Assembly (NCBI RefSeq): GCF_014356525.2
Contig: NC_052504.1
Span: 65,939,114 to 66,003,113, forward strand
Length of the DNA: 64,000 nt
Direction: 5' to 3'
Origin: Nilaparvata lugens
Taxonomy: Eukaryota > Arthropoda > Insecta > Hemiptera > Delphacidae
A program made the position numbers and the translations under genes. Under the pieces are notes generated by a model. The model worked only from the letters and a program-made list of their open reading frames with translations, did not search any database and had not been told where the DNA came from. Positions 19,978 to 31,236 of the stretch are shown here, in pieces; position 1 is the first letter of the stretch; each line of letters opens with the position of its first letter.

Positions 19978-21276
19978 GTGATTGAAATGAACTTTTGTGA
20001 AAAGAACGAGTTGCCATTCCTGTGTGTAAATGATTGTAAAATATTAATTGATACTGGATCCAAATATAATTTTGTAAGAACTGATAATAAGACTTTCCCG
20101 TGTATTAATGTAGAAAAATATGACTTCAAAATCAAAACACCAGCCGGAGAAGCTACAGGACATTGGCGTGTTAATTTAGATTTAAGTTCCGTGCATGCTA
20201 GTTTAAGTAATGAATTGTATTTTGTACATGACTTTAGTTCTAATTACGATATTTTGCTAGGTCACGAAACCCTCAGTAGAATTGGAGCTCAAATTGATTT
20301 TCAAACAAACTGTATGATTACCCCTGACAAAACATTTATTTTGAATGGACTTACTCCTGTTAAAATTCACAAGGGAATTAATTCTTTGAAACTACCCCTG
20401 ATAAACAGATCAGATGCAAAGCTAGGCATAACGAATATACCAGCTTTAGAATTGAATGAAATACTTGTAAATGTAACTGATAGAGATTTTTGTGAATTTG
20501 AATATTTTTCCGATGTTGAAAGAGATGTAAATATCGAGTGTCTTGAAATCGAAGAGTGCGAATTAATGGATTGTTCTCCTTCTGAGAAATCCTTGACTCA
20601 TGACGAAATTTACCAAATCATTCAACTTGACCATATTGACAGACGTGACAAAGACCAAATTGTAAATTTAGTTCATGAATTCCAAGACATACTAAAATTA
20701 GAAAACACTTTACTGACTGCAACTCACTTACTAAAACATAGAATTGAGACAACTGACGATTCTCCTGTATATACCAAAAATTATAGGTATCCCGTAGCCT
20801 TCAGAGACGACATAAAAATCGAAGTTCAGAAACTACTTGACGGAAGAATTATCCGACCTTCAAATTCACCTTACAATTCCCCACTCTGGGTAGTACCAAA
20901 AAAGCTTGACAATTCAGGAAAACGTAAAGTACGTTTAGTAATTGACTACCGAAAAATTAATGACAAGACAAAAAGTGACAAGTTCCCTCTCCCAAACATA
21001 GAAGACCTTTTTGGAAAAATTGGAAGAGCAACTTATTTTACGAGTTTAGATTTAGCATCTGGCTTCCACCAACTCGAAGTAGAAGAAGCAGATATTCCTA
21101 AAACTGCATTCAGCACAGACGACGGTCATTACGAGTTCGTAAGGATGCCTTTCGGCCTAAAGAACGGACCACCAAGCTTCATGAGAGCTATGAATCTTAT
21201 ATTTTGTGACACTCCAAATGCATTAGTGTATATGGATGACATAATAATTTTTCTGACTCATTTGAAGAACACCTGA
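19978..21276 (+). pseudogene. pol: Pol (protease and RT N-terminal half) of nested element
   Basis: The frame is open from about 19942. ILIDTGSKYNFV is the retropepsin DTG motif, and LYFVHDFSSNYDILLGHETL the protease C-terminal strands. A linker (LEIEECELMDC...) leads to RT fingers NSPYNSPLWVVPKK and KRKVRLVIDYR, then LDLASGFHQLE, MPFGLKNGPPSFMRAMN and the YMDD catalytic box. Translation leaves the frame right after YMDDIIIF (about 21250) and ends at 21276; RT continues in the next ORF. There is no insertion at the protease-RT linker here, unlike copies A-C. Confidence 0.9.
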
Positions 21277-21281
21277 AAGAT

Positions 21282-23720
21282 TTGAGAAGAGTATTCAAGA
21301 AATTGAGAGATTATCAATTGAAGATTCAACTAGATAAAACAAACTTTTGTAACATGGAATTATTGTTTTTAGGACACATTGTTTCAAAGGATGGAATTCG
21401 TCCTAATCCTGCCAAAATCGAAGCTGTCTCACAGTTTCCTATACCGAAAACCGTTAAAGAAATAAAACAATTTCTTGGTATGACCGGATTCTATAGAAAA
21501 CTCATTAAAAACTATGCGAAAATTGCCCAACCTCTAACTAGAGCCTTGAGAAAAGACGAAAAAATCAATGTCAACAACACTGAATACAAAGAAGCATTCA
21601 ATAACTTGAAACAAGCTCTGTGTAATTCACCCATATTGACATTTCCAAATTTTGAGAAAACATTTACTCTGACGACAGACGCATCAAATTATGCTATCGG
21701 CAGTGTCCTTTCACAGAACATAAATGGATCCGACCTCCCAATTTCATACGCATCCCGTACTCTCAATAGAGCAGAATGTAATCTACCAACCATTGAGAAA
21801 GAGTTATTAAGTATCGTTTGGAGCATAAAACATTTTCGACCTTATTTATATGGTAGAAAATTTGTTGTTAAAACAGACCACAAACCCCTTGTTTGGCTCA
21901 GGAACCTGAAAGAACCAAATTCCAAACTCTTAAGATGGAAACTTCTTTTGGAAGAGTACGATTTCACTGTGGAATATTTAAAAGGAAAATCGAATGTAGT
22001 CGCCGACGCATTATCTCGAAATCCGATTAAAGCTTCAGAAGTACTGAATAACGAAATAATTGACTTTCAAACTCTTGTTAATTTAGATTCAGAAGAAATA
22101 CCTCAACTCAATTCACCTACAAATTCTCTTGAAATACCAATGGATGAATTAATGAATGAAACTGATGTTGACCTAGATCAAGTACTAGCAGATTTATTTC
22201 CAAATCAAAACCTGAACGTGCCTCCAGATCAAAACAATGAAATGGAAAACGACAATGACTCTTTAGTCACGATTCATTCACAAGAATCATCTGATGACCG
22301 AGCCGCTATAGTAGGCGACAGTTCTCCTATCAACAAAGAGAAATATCAAATTGTTCTAAAACGTGGAAAATTTGGAATTCATTTCATGAAAGTGTTCAAT
22401 AAGAACAGAGTCAACATCACTGTCTCTTCGAAAAATGATATTTCAAATAACTTAGAGAAGTTGAAAACTTATTTCCAACCAGATCTCACCTACGGTATTG
22501 TTTTCGAAAGTCCTAACAAGAAATTCGAGCCCATTGCGGAAAGCATTCTCTATTTTTTGATTGAAAAACTGAAAGAGGCAAGTCAAACTACGAAATTCAA
22601 AATTTATAAGATAAAATTATCAGATGTAACCGATGTGGAAGAACAGAAAGAACTCGTTTCATCTTATCATGAAGGTAAAACATTCCATCGTGGAATAAAC
22701 GAAAACTATTTGAAATTGAGACGTAATTACTATTGGCCCAATATGCATAGTGATGTAACGAATTATGTAAATAATTGCCCAACATGTCTACGCACAAAAT
22801 ACGACCGAAGACCTGTTAAAATTCAGTATCAAGTAACACCTACCCCAATGCGACCTTTCGAGAAAATTCAAGTAGACGTATTTTCGTTCGAATCCCATAA
22901 AGTGATGACCACGATTGACTTATTTTCTAAATTCTTCCAAGCTTTTGTGATTGATAATGTTAATGGCCCTGCCATAACGAAAGCGCTGAAAGATTACATT
23001 TCAAAATATCCAATCCCCGACACAATGTGTATGGATGGAGGAAAGGAATTTGATAATGCTCTTGTGAGACAATTTTTAGCATTATATGAGATAACACCCC
23101 ATTACGCTTCATCTGGACATCCAGATAGCCAAGGTTCGATAGAACGTGCGCATTCCACTCTGGTCGAATTGCTCACTGGAATTGGAACTGAAATGCCACA
23201 AGCATCTTTCAAAGAGAAACTAGATCTTGCTATTATCACATACAACAACTCTTTGAATTCGACTCACCAAATGACCCCACTAGAATTAACTTTCGGCAAA
23301 TTCAAACATTTCAATACCTTGGATAAAACTCCAGTGCAAATTACTGAAGAATTAGCTGACAGATATTTCCAAGAGTTGGAAACTTTCCGTGATATCATCA
23401 AAAAGAAAACTGATCATGAGAAAGAAAAGAGAACAGAGAAACTTAACAAAAATCGTGAAGAACCCCCAAATTATTCAGATGACGTAAGATATGTGAGAAG
23501 TATTCAGAACAAGAAATATCTCCCAAAATACTTTGAAGCAAAAAAGATAGGTGAAAATACGTATCAATCTAAGAAAAGAACTTTGAAACTTCATCCCAAT
23601 AGATTGAAACGAAATAGGAAAGTGAAAAAGAAACGTATTGTTACAGATAATACTGCTTCTGGCTCTAATCCTCCATTACCAACCCCTGGTACAAGCGTAC
23701 GAGCTAGTGGACTTGACTAA
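21282..23720 (+). CDS. pol: Pol continuation: RT connection, RNase H and integrase
   Basis: An 812-codon frame. RT thumb: FLGHIVSKDGIRPNPAKIEA, FLGMTGFYRKLI. RNase H: TTDASNYAIGSV, LPTIEKELL, KTDHKPLVWLR and VADALSRNP. A Glu/Asp/Asn-rich spacer follows. Integrase: HHCC module (SYHEGKTFHRG...CPTCLRTKYD), catalytic Asp in IQVDVFSF, Asp in MCMDGGKEFDN and Glu in SQGSIERAHS, then a basic C-terminal tail (EKEKRTEKLNKNREEP). It is the longest uninterrupted retroelement frame in the window. It lacks its own start and would need fusion to the upstream frame, so it is part of a broken pol. It overlaps env by 83 bp. Confidence 0.92.
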   Translation: MRRVFKKLRDYQLKIQLDKTNFCNMELLFLGHIVSKDGIRPNPAKIEAVSQFPIPKTVKEIKQFLGMTGFYRKLIKNYAKIAQPLTRALRKDEKINVNNTEYKEAFNNLKQALCNSPILTFPNFEKTFTLTTDASNYAIGSVLSQNINGSDLPISYASRTLNRAECNLPTIEKELLSIVWSIKHFRPYLYGRKFVVKTDHKPLVWLRNLKEPNSKLLRWKLLLEEYDFTVEYLKGKSNVVADALSRNPIKASEVLNNEIIDFQTLVNLDSEEIPQLNSPTNSLEIPMDELMNETDVDLDQVLADLFPNQNLNVPPDQNNEMENDNDSLVTIHSQESSDDRAAIVGDSSPINKEKYQIVLKRGKFGIHFMKVFNKNRVNITVSSKNDISNNLEKLKTYFQPDLTYGIVFESPNKKFEPIAESILYFLIEKLKEASQTTKFKIYKIKLSDVTDVEEQKELVSSYHEGKTFHRGINENYLKLRRNYYWPNMHSDVTNYVNNCPTCLRTKYDRRPVKIQYQVTPTPMRPFEKIQVDVFSFESHKVMTTIDLFSKFFQAFVIDNVNGPAITKALKDYISKYPIPDTMCMDGGKEFDNALVRQFLALYEITPHYASSGHPDSQGSIERAHSTLVELLTGIGTEMPQASFKEKLDLAIITYNNSLNSTHQMTPLELTFGKFKHFNTLDKTPVQITEELADRYFQELETFRDIIKKKTDHEKEKRTEKLNKNREEPPNYSDDVRYVRSIQNKKYLPKYFEAKKIGENTYQSKKRTLKLHPNRLKRNRKVKKKRIVTDNTASGSNPPLPTPGTSVRASGLD

Positions 23721-25193
23721 CACAGCCGGACTCATACCAGTACAAATTGAACGACATATGTACATAAACGAGACATTGACATTCTTACATTATTCTAATA
23801 TAAGTAGCATTAAGATAGAATTAAGGATTTATCAGATTCTATTGACAAGTTGCAAAATGTATCACCATCATTGAAAAAACTTATGATTCCCTTCATGCAA
23901 ATGCGTGACAATCTTTTCGAAAAATTAAGTTTATTGTTTCCTTCATATCCTTCATCTCGCAAAAAGAGAGGACTGTTTAATGGATTAGGGAAAGCTATCT
24001 CCTGGTTTACTGGTAACTTAGATGCAGATGATAAAAATAATTATGATCAAATTATTAACCAATTAGAAGAGAATGAGAAGATCCTTATTGAAAATGAAAA
24101 GAAGAATATTGTTGTAAATAATAATTTAGTTGATAAGTTTAATTACGATTTGAATAGGATTAATAGTAATAATGATTTGATTAAGAATGTGACTCATTCA
24201 CAAGCAACTGTATTGAATCAAATTTTAACTATATCTTTAATCAATTTGAATCTAGAGTTAATGGAGATCAAAGTAAATGCATTATTAGATAGTATAGAGT
24301 TTTGTTACAATTCGAAAATTCATTATTCAATTATCCATAAATCTGACTTTGTAAATATCACACTTTCCCACAGAGGAAAAATTGCTAGTGAGAATATTGA
24401 AACGCTGTGGAAATTAAGCACAGTTCATTGTACTATCTCTGAGAATTTTATTACATATTTTATTTCCGTTCCCATGAGAAGCGCTATGCTTGATACCTAT
24501 CGTCTCATCAATTATCCTGTATTCCTAAATAATCATTTTTATACAATGAATGTCAGTGAGAAATTAATTTCTGTAGCTGAATCAGGCTTAGTGGTACTAG
24601 ACCAATGTCTACATGATCTCAACGCCTCTTATTGTCGAACAATGCGTAAAATCAATGATCTTTGTATTGAGGATATCTTAGAAAATAATGAATTGACCAA
24701 TTGTCAACGTAATTATATTTCTGAACCTATTCCTTTTATGAACTATGATGAATTATGTAATTGTATCTATGGATATGGTCAATCACATATCAAAATCAAT
24801 AATGATAAAATAAATCCTTCAAAATCATTTCTTATTCATTTAGATAATGGAGATGTAATGAAAGACCAACGTCTTCCTTCTACTTTCAAAATGTCTAAAT
24901 CATTTAAATTGATTAATATTCCTGATAAGATTTTATTGATAGAAGAACTAGATAATATGAAAAACATGTCAACCTTTGAGAAACAGAATTATAATTTTAA
25001 TGATTTATCTTTGTTTAACGATTATGGTAGTGAGAATATAATGTATTTGTTAGTTGCTATTTCTATTTTTGTATTGGTTTTTATAGTCTTTTTATATCGT
25101 AGTCATGCTTCGAAGCCTAGAAATGTATCATTGTTAAATACTCCACAACAACCCCCAACTTTGGTGTATGCTATACCCAATTATGAACTTTAA
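23638..25193 (+). pseudogene. env: Env-like glycoprotein of nested element
   Basis: The frame opens without ATG into a signal-like peptide (IILLLALILHYQPLVQA), overlapping the end of pol; in gypsy-type elements env is made from spliced RNA, which would explain this. A frameshift near 23825 moves the protein into the frame 23850-25193. There a furin-type SRKKR site precedes GLFNGLGKAISWFTG, the predicted fusion-peptide region. Heptad-rich sequence follows (QIINQLEENEKILIENEKKN), then cysteine-bearing domains and an anchor (YLLVAISIFVLVFIVFLY) with a tail ending AIPNYEL. Similar in plan to the copy A Env but clearly diverged. Broken. Confidence 0.85.
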
Positions 25194-25222
25194 GTCCAAT
25201 CATCGAGGACGATGAAAAATTT

Positions 25223-25232
25223 GGGGTGGAGG
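25223..25232 (+). promoter_or_regulatory. Polypurine tract of nested element
   Basis: ggggtggagg lies directly before the 3' LTR start, the normal plus-strand primer position. Confidence 0.8.
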
Positions 25233-25417
25233 AGTTATAGGTGTGCTAGTAGTAGAGAGCTTAGTCAGCATTAGTATTCAATAAAACCAATTAGCGGCCT
25301 GCGCGCCGTGCTTAGTCCGTTTTCATTCTTCAACTCTGAACGTCGGGGTTATGTCCGACGATTCGGTGAATAAAATTTGTTTTTAAAAACTTGTCATCTT
25401 CTTAGATAACCTTAGCT
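25233..25417 (+). repeat. 3' LTR of nested element
   Basis: 185 bp, identical by eye to 17748-17932. It is followed by copy A sequence starting tacgttttggattg. Confidence 0.92.
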
Positions 25418-25718
25418 TACGTTTTGGATTGTTGTTCAAGCCTACTTCTAAAAAATGATTCATTTTCTCGCAAAGGTCACTTACAGCATTTTCCATAGAA
25501 CTCATTCTAGCATTCGTGCTTTCAAATTCAGAAAACTCATTTCCTGTATATTCAGGTATTATGTGTAGGTGATGTTTCGCAATTGGTCTTGAAATAAGGG
25601 GGTTATCCATTGTGCTTTCACTGTTATCTTCACTATTACTGTCACTGATTGTAGATGTAGAAGACGTGTTACCTTGAACTGTGGAGTTGGATACAGCTGC
25701 AGCCAGAGCCAGGTACAA
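25418..25718 (-). pseudogene. gag: Gag remnant of copy A with a large internal deletion
   Basis: The minus-strand frame keeps the gag lead (SNSTVQGNTSSTSTISDSNS, MDNPLISRPIAKHHLHIIPE) and the extreme C terminus (EFSEFESTNARMSSMENAVS), which are joined directly at about 25537. In copy B these are separated by about 1 kb (roughly 32140-33110) of capsid and Gln/Asn-rich sequence, so copy A has lost most of gag. The 3' end is cut by the nested element. The true start is probably the MDNPLIS methionine. Confidence 0.75.
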
Positions 25719-25959
25719 TCTTAACCTTGGCCGGTAATCAATAAGGAGTTTATGGTCTGGTCTGCTATCCTTCTTGCCTTTCTTCCCCAGGATGGTGGTT
25801 GTTGGTTGTTGGTGTGATGAGTCACTCTTCCACTTGACGGTCTCGATGATGGTTCATTTCAGTTGCGACCCCGACTTTCGAATTTTCCGTGATCACTTGT
25901 GATCAGTATAAACTGGCGGTTGAATAAACAGCACAATTTTCACGAAAAACTCTTCAGGG

Positions 25960-25977
25960 TCCCTGTTTGGGCGCCAA
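25960..25977 (-). promoter_or_regulatory. Primer binding site of copy A (tRNA-Lys type)
   Basis: The minus strand reads tggcgcccaaacagggac, one base different from the PBS of the nested element. It lies between the gag leader and the partial LTR. Confidence 0.8.
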
Positions 25978-26077
25978 ACACGTTCATGTTCATTAAAACT
26001 CAGTTTTGAAAAGATTATTATAATTGAGCGCATAATTCATATTTGAGAGGTAAATGTGTCAAAATGCCATATGCTAT
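25978..26077 (-). repeat. Partial 5' LTR of copy A
   Basis: The sequence matches the copy B LTR from its PBS end (aacacgttcatgttcattaa) through tgccatatgctat, then diverges. The outer part of the LTR is lost at a breakpoint near 26077. Confidence 0.65.
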
Positions 26078-26644
26078 TGTAACATATTGAAATTTGGGTA
26101 GATATAAAAATCCCTAGCTGAAATACTAATAGGTCTGAGTAAAGTAACTGGCTAATATCACCAAGGAGATAACATAAAGATTAGATAACATCAGCTTGTC
26201 CGGCTAAACGGTACAATAGCCTAAAAGGAATTGAAATAATTTTTTGCTAATATATAATATTATATAATATATTGGAGATTGAGGTTAGGCATAAACATTT
26301 AGTGATCGGCGACCTAATGATCGACCGAGCCATGCAACGTAGAATCTGACCAAACCCCTTGGCAGAAATCTATTGCGGCAAAATGGTATGCAATTTGGAA
26401 GAACAAAAGGTCACGTGGCTAACTATTATGATGCATGAAACAAATAGTAATATATAGAAAAGTAATAGCATGTAGAGGGCATACTTAAAAAACCTAATAA
26501 AAATAATTAATGTATCCAGGAAATAGGAGGTTACCAAGCGCATGAATACTGTATAAAATTGTTATATAGTCTATGTTATGGATATGGCCCGAAGGCAAAG
26601 AAATTATTAAACACACAACATAAGTAATAATTTAATATTTTAGT
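26078..26644. other. AT-rich stretch, no feature seen
   Basis: No ORF or repeat boundary was recognised, apart from an AT-rich palindromic patch near 26250 (tatataatattatataatat). Confidence 0.5.
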
Positions 26645-27078
26645 ACGGTCTATTTGAACCTTTAATGGCGGAGGACTAGGATATTCAAATTTTATGTAAA
26701 TTTGAAAGTCGGAAATAAGAATTGTAAAATTGAGAAAGGAGAACCATCACTCGCCTGCCAAATGAAAATTTGAATTTTTTTCATTTTTTCAAAAATGAAA
26801 ATTTGAAAGTCGGAAATAAGAATTGTAAAATTGAGAAAGGAGAACCATCACTCGCCTGCCAAATGCCACCATGAGAGGTCCCTAAATATTATAGAGCGTA
26901 ATACCTTGCTATAACTTGTAAAAAGCTAAAGTTAGATTGAATTATTAAATTTCTTATAAGACTTTGTGATGCTCTTATAAAGCAGAAGTCATTTTCATTT
27001 TAAATAATTTTTGTAACCCCTTGGAAGAGACGACTCCGGCTACCATAGTCCAGGACCACCAGGAGTTGGATCGACATC
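26645..27078. repeat. Dispersed repeat R, copy 1, with internal duplication
   Basis: It shares long blocks with 42803-43140 and 48398-48730: cggtctatttga, atggcggagga, attatagagcg, gactttgtgatgct and aaccccttgga. Unlike those copies it has a 67-bp block duplicated with a 101-bp period (26698-26764 and 26799-26865). It abuts a scaffold gap, beyond which a LINE ORF1 lies on the minus strand, so it might be part of the same element or a separate repeat. Confidence 0.65.
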
Positions 27079-27178
27079 NNNNNNNNNNNNNNNNNNNNNN
27101 NNNNNNNNNNNNNNNNNNNNNNNNNNNNNNNNNNNNNNNNNNNNNNNNNNNNNNNNNNNNNNNNNNNNNNNNNNNNNN
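27079..27178. other. Assembly gap (100 N)
   Basis: Exactly 100 N, a conventional scaffold gap of unknown real size. Confidence 0.99.
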
Positions 27179-27669
27179 TTTCGCCAGCAGTCAAGGGAAG
27201 ACCAACAATTTCAATATTTGCTGAACGTGAATACTGTTCAGTGTCATTTAGTCTAATTTTGAGATCTCGAATCTCACCTGATAAGCCGTCTTTGGCTTGC
27301 TCCAACTCACTGCACCTAGATTGAAGTTTCTCCTTCTCGCTGTCCAGTATTTTGACAGTTTCTTGTAGTTTATTCAACTCCTGCTGAAGAGCACTAACTG
27401 ATTCTAAAACTTTCTCTATTTTTTCATTTGTGTTTTTGTTTATGTTGGCTTCCATCCTCTTCATAGCGTCCCGAATGGAGCCTTCATCATCGTCGTCATC
27501 ATCCGCACAACGGTCGCACTTTAATGATTTTCTAATTGACTTAGTTAAACTCTGGACTGATCCAGCTTGAGTGCACGTAGCATGAAAGACACCCTTACAC
27601 ACCACACATGTAACCTTTACGTCATTTGCGTCGAAGATCGCGCTACATTTCGAACATTTATCGGCCATG
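27179..27669 (-). pseudogene. LINE ORF1 protein, N-terminal part (PHD-like finger plus coiled coil)
   Basis: The ATG at 27669 starts MADKCSKCSAIF, followed by a cysteine-histidine array (CSKC, CVVCKGVFHATC, LKCDRC) in the spacing of a PHD/RING-like finger as found in ORF1 of several insect LINEs. An acidic run DDDDDDEG is followed by a heptad-rich coiled coil (EKIEKVLESVSALQQELNKL...). The start of an RRM-like domain, LNDTEQYSRSANIEIVGLPL, is typical of ORF1 RNA-binding proteins. The reading runs into the gap, so its integrity is unknown. The protein would bind LINE RNA. Confidence 0.75.
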
Positions 27670-27892
27670 ATAAGAGATGCGAATAAATATACAGAAGACA
27701 CGAGTAAATAATAGTATAAGTTCACTCAGTAAATTTTGTAGTACTATTATTATGATAGATAAGAAGTATAATACGCGTAGATTTAAGTTCAGCAGTTCAT
27801 GAAAAGTTGAGTTACTGGACCAGATCGGGCAGGCGACCGCACAATCAAGCGCTAAGCGAACGAAGAGATAACAGAACGTCTGCCTTCATCAA
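27670..27892 (-). mobile_element. LINE 5' UTR / 5' end abutting copy B
   Basis: The 220 bp upstream of ORF1 are moderately GC-rich (cgcttagcgcttgattgtgc on the minus strand) and end where copy B RNase H sequence starts at about 27893. This suggests the LINE inserted into, or recombined with, copy B and removed its 3' half. Confidence 0.45.
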
Positions 27893-28796
27893 CTGTCCGA
27901 TAGCAACTTCAATTTAGGTAACTGCAATATTGGTGCGTTAGTAATTGCTTCTTTCAGAAAATTGACAGCTTCAATGAATTTAGGATCTTTTGGGTTTATA
28001 GTGGATGTTTTTCTCAATGCGTTAGTTAAAGGTTGAGCTATTTTAGCGAATCCTTTTATCATTTTTCTGTAGTATCCTGCCAAACCTAAAAATTGTTTTA
28101 TTTGTTTAGTAGTTTGTGGAACGGGAAATTCTTTTATTGCTTTCACTTTTTCAGGGTTAGGCTGAATGCCTTTTTCCGAAACTATGTAACCTAGAAATAG
28201 AAGTTCTTTCTTAAAGAATTCGGTCATGTCCAATTGTATTTTTAGTTGATGAGTTTTCAATCGTTTGAATACAACGTTCAGGTGGTTCATGTGCTCTTGT
28301 AAGCTATCACTAAAAATAATAATATCATCAAGATATACAAGAACATTTGGTAAATCACAAAATATCAAGTTCATTGTCCTTCGAAATTGAGGTGGACCAT
28401 TTTTCAACCCAAATGGCATTCTGAGAAACTCATAATGACCATTTTCAGTACTAAAAGCTGTTTTTGGTATTGATTCGGGTTCCATTTCAATTTGATGGAA
28501 TCCTGAAACAAGGTCAATAGCCGAAAAGTACGTTGCTCAACCGATTTTTGAGAACAAGTCTTCAATATTCGGGAGAGGAAATCTATCATCTTTAGTTTTG
28601 TTGTTCAATTTCCGATAATCTACTACAAGATGAACTTTGCGTTTTCCTGAAGCATCAGGTTTCTTCAGCACAACCCATAAGGGAGAGTTGTACGGAGAAT
28701 TAGACGGTCTCATTATCTTTTGTTCGAGTAACTTGTTTATTTCATTACTAATATCCTGCCTAAATGAGATAGGATAGTGGTAATTTTTTTGAATAA
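27893..28796 (-). pseudogene. Reverse transcriptase of copy B
   Basis: RT fingers (NSPYNSPLWVV, KRKVHLVVDYRKLNNKTK) run to an in-frame TGA at about 28536 (Arg in copy A), then continue with PFGLKNGPPQFRRTMN, the YLDD box and FLGYIVSEKGIQPNPEK. The frame breaks off in early RNase H (APILQLPKL), where unrelated LINE 5' sequence begins. It does not have the frame break that splits copy A RT at 14340, so the two copies decayed separately. Confidence 0.88.
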
Positions 28797-28802
28797 ACAG
28801 GT

Positions 28803-31230
28803 GAGTAATTTGGGCAAAATTGAAGCGTAACCTCCAATCTTCTAAGCGGACTGCAATGATTGTGACATTAAGAGTTGTCAAGATCTGAATTGCAACTCTC
28901 AATGAGACCACCCAAACTGTCCTCATAAAAGACTCTGGTAAGCAAAAAAGGAATGATATTTAAGAGAGTTATTGATCAGCTGTAGTTGAAATTGAATATA
29001 TGAATTTATAGTACCATCTTGGAACAGGTAGGCTAAATGACATACAAGGATTAGAATCATAAAGAATATTATAATGATCATGAATACGTAACAGACCTTC
29101 TAAAAGGTGTAACTTGGTTTGTTTTATTTCTTTAGAATAGTAAAGCATGTACATACAATGGTGGGTCCACACAGTTGGACAATTATGTTGACAAATAAAA
29201 AGAGAATTCAGAATCTTCAAAATACAATTGTTTTGAATTTATTGTAGAACTGCTAGTACAAAAATCATGTAATTAATGAAATTCCAGCTGTTGCATAAAC
29301 AGACAAATATTGAAAGTCTTCCACAAGACAAGAGAAATTAAAAAGGGACCGCGACAAATAATTGGGACTGCGGAAAAGTCTAACTTTAAATATATGACCT
29401 CAAAAAGTAAATATAAAAAAATGTAATTTATAAATGTTTCTAAAAACAAATGTAAATGAAAATGGTTTGAACAATGAATCGGTAAGTGCACAGAAGCACA
29501 GAACAAAATACTTAACTATGAGATTAGATGTCTTCACCAGCTGGCTTAGAGAAAACCAGTAGGATTTCTGGAAGGTCTGTGATGCCCATGGGCTGGACAC
29601 CAGGTAGGCGTCGGCGTTGAATTGGACCAGATACCCGGACAGAACCGGCAACAGGACTGCAGGGAGCCGTGGAACCAAGTACCAGGGTGGCGTCGGCGGC
29701 GAACTGCGCTGAATCTTCAGACAGACCGGCAGTGAGACGGCAGGGAGCCGTGCAGAAGTTTAATCCACTCCAAGTGTGACCAGCAGCAGGCAATGATGGT
29801 AACAAGGGCGCTGTACTAAGCGCTACAGCTCAGTAGGTTTGTTACAGATGGAGATAGAATTGAATCCAAGTCGGTAGGATGATGATTACAGATGTCATCA
29901 CGGCAGGTGTTGCGTGATAATGCATAGGCTTGTGCATGGACAAGATGTTGTTAGAGAAAACTAGTAACTCTAGGTAAGTGAGTAGATCACAAATGTAAAT
30001 TGTTGTGGTGATATGGTCGAAGCACACACAAATTCTGATAAACCACAATGGTGATGATGATAGTTCAATTTGTCAATGAAGGTGTACACATGGCAGGCGC
30101 AATGTAAATTAGCAGCATACAAGTAGATTGATAGCCGCGACCCAATAAAGCAATTTCAAACATGAACAGTTCTAGGTTACAATGAGGTGGCAACTGGTGG
30201 CCAAAATAGTGTGCAATAGTCACTGAGAAAAGAAATCACAATGGTGTAGATTTCAAATGATGAGAGGAAATTACAAGGGTTGATGTAATTCCAGGAAGAA
30301 TTGTCATGGACAAGCTTCTTCAAATCCTAGATGCAGGATAAATTGTAACCTTGCTTAGTAACTAGTTCAATTCAGAAATGTCTGATGCATAAGTAATGTT
30401 TTTAATGCATTGAGTGTAATGGAACTATATATTTTCTTGATGATTGAAAATTGTCAGTTGCTGACAAAAATGTTCTTGCAAGTGAGAGATTGCAAATAAA
30501 GTTCATGATGAAACAAATAACCTAACATGTATCATTTGGACACAGCTAGAATTGAATACAGAAAATAAAGTTCTTCTGAGCTTTCTTCTAGTAAAAATAG
30601 TTCATTCTGGATATTATCGTTGTTGGATCAACAGTTCTTCAGAATTAGAAGCACAAATTTGATAAATGTCGAAATTCGAAGTTGAGGGACAAAGCACATT
30701 GCGTGCGAGTAATGTAGTTCAGTTACTTACAAGTTTTTTGACACAAATAATGATGGACGTTGAAAACTAGAATACCACATCGAGAATAGATATTTGTGAA
30801 TCGATGAGACACATTTTCAATGCGAATTTGTCACTTTTAGATTAAAAAGGATAAATTTGAAACTTGGAAATACACTTTCTTCAGCCATTCCATCGAGAGG
30901 AGCAGGAGGATCTCAGCCTACAAAGCAGTGTACCAACTGTGTGAAACAATGAACCCACCAGCAGAAAAATGGCAAATATAAATGAATAATGCTAAAATAG
31001 GACTAATGCTGAACTAAGTATAATAAATCTAATTGATAAATCGATTGAAATGAAAAACTTGACGAATAAAAATTAAAACTATCAAAATCGACAGGGTAAG
31101 CCAGGGCAACTGTGAACACAAGCACCAGCACTCCAAGCGGCAGCAACCAAAACAAGTGGTGACACACAAGCACCAGCGCTCCAAGAGGCAGCAAACAAAA
31201 CAAGTGGTGACTGCAAATGCCAGATTTAAC
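28803..31230. mobile_element. 2.43-kb passenger insertion in pol (copy B)
   Basis: Same insertion point and content as 14529-16967, bounded by acaggt at 28797-28802 and 31231-31236. It includes the GC-richer open frame (29524-29805) and the 48-bp tandem duplication at the right end (about 31120-31213). Small base differences and one missing short repeat separate it from copy A. Confidence 0.75.
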
Positions 31231-31236
31231 ACAGGT

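Larger units (their letters stand above)
17748..25417 (+). mobile_element. Nested full-length errantivirus-like Ty3/gypsy element
   Basis: A complete LTR-PBS-gag-pol-env-PPT-LTR layout of 7,670 bp is inserted into copy A: copy A sequence ...aatctaatactac on the left resumes as tacgttttggattg on the right, as judged by uninterrupted copy B (31980-32045). The flanks share tac, a 3-bp or eroded 4-bp duplication. Both LTRs are 185 bp and appear identical by eye, indicating a young insertion. The coding regions nevertheless contain frameshifts in gag, pol (about 21250) and env (about 23825), plus a foreign kinase fragment in gag, so this copy is not autonomous. Confidence 0.92.
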
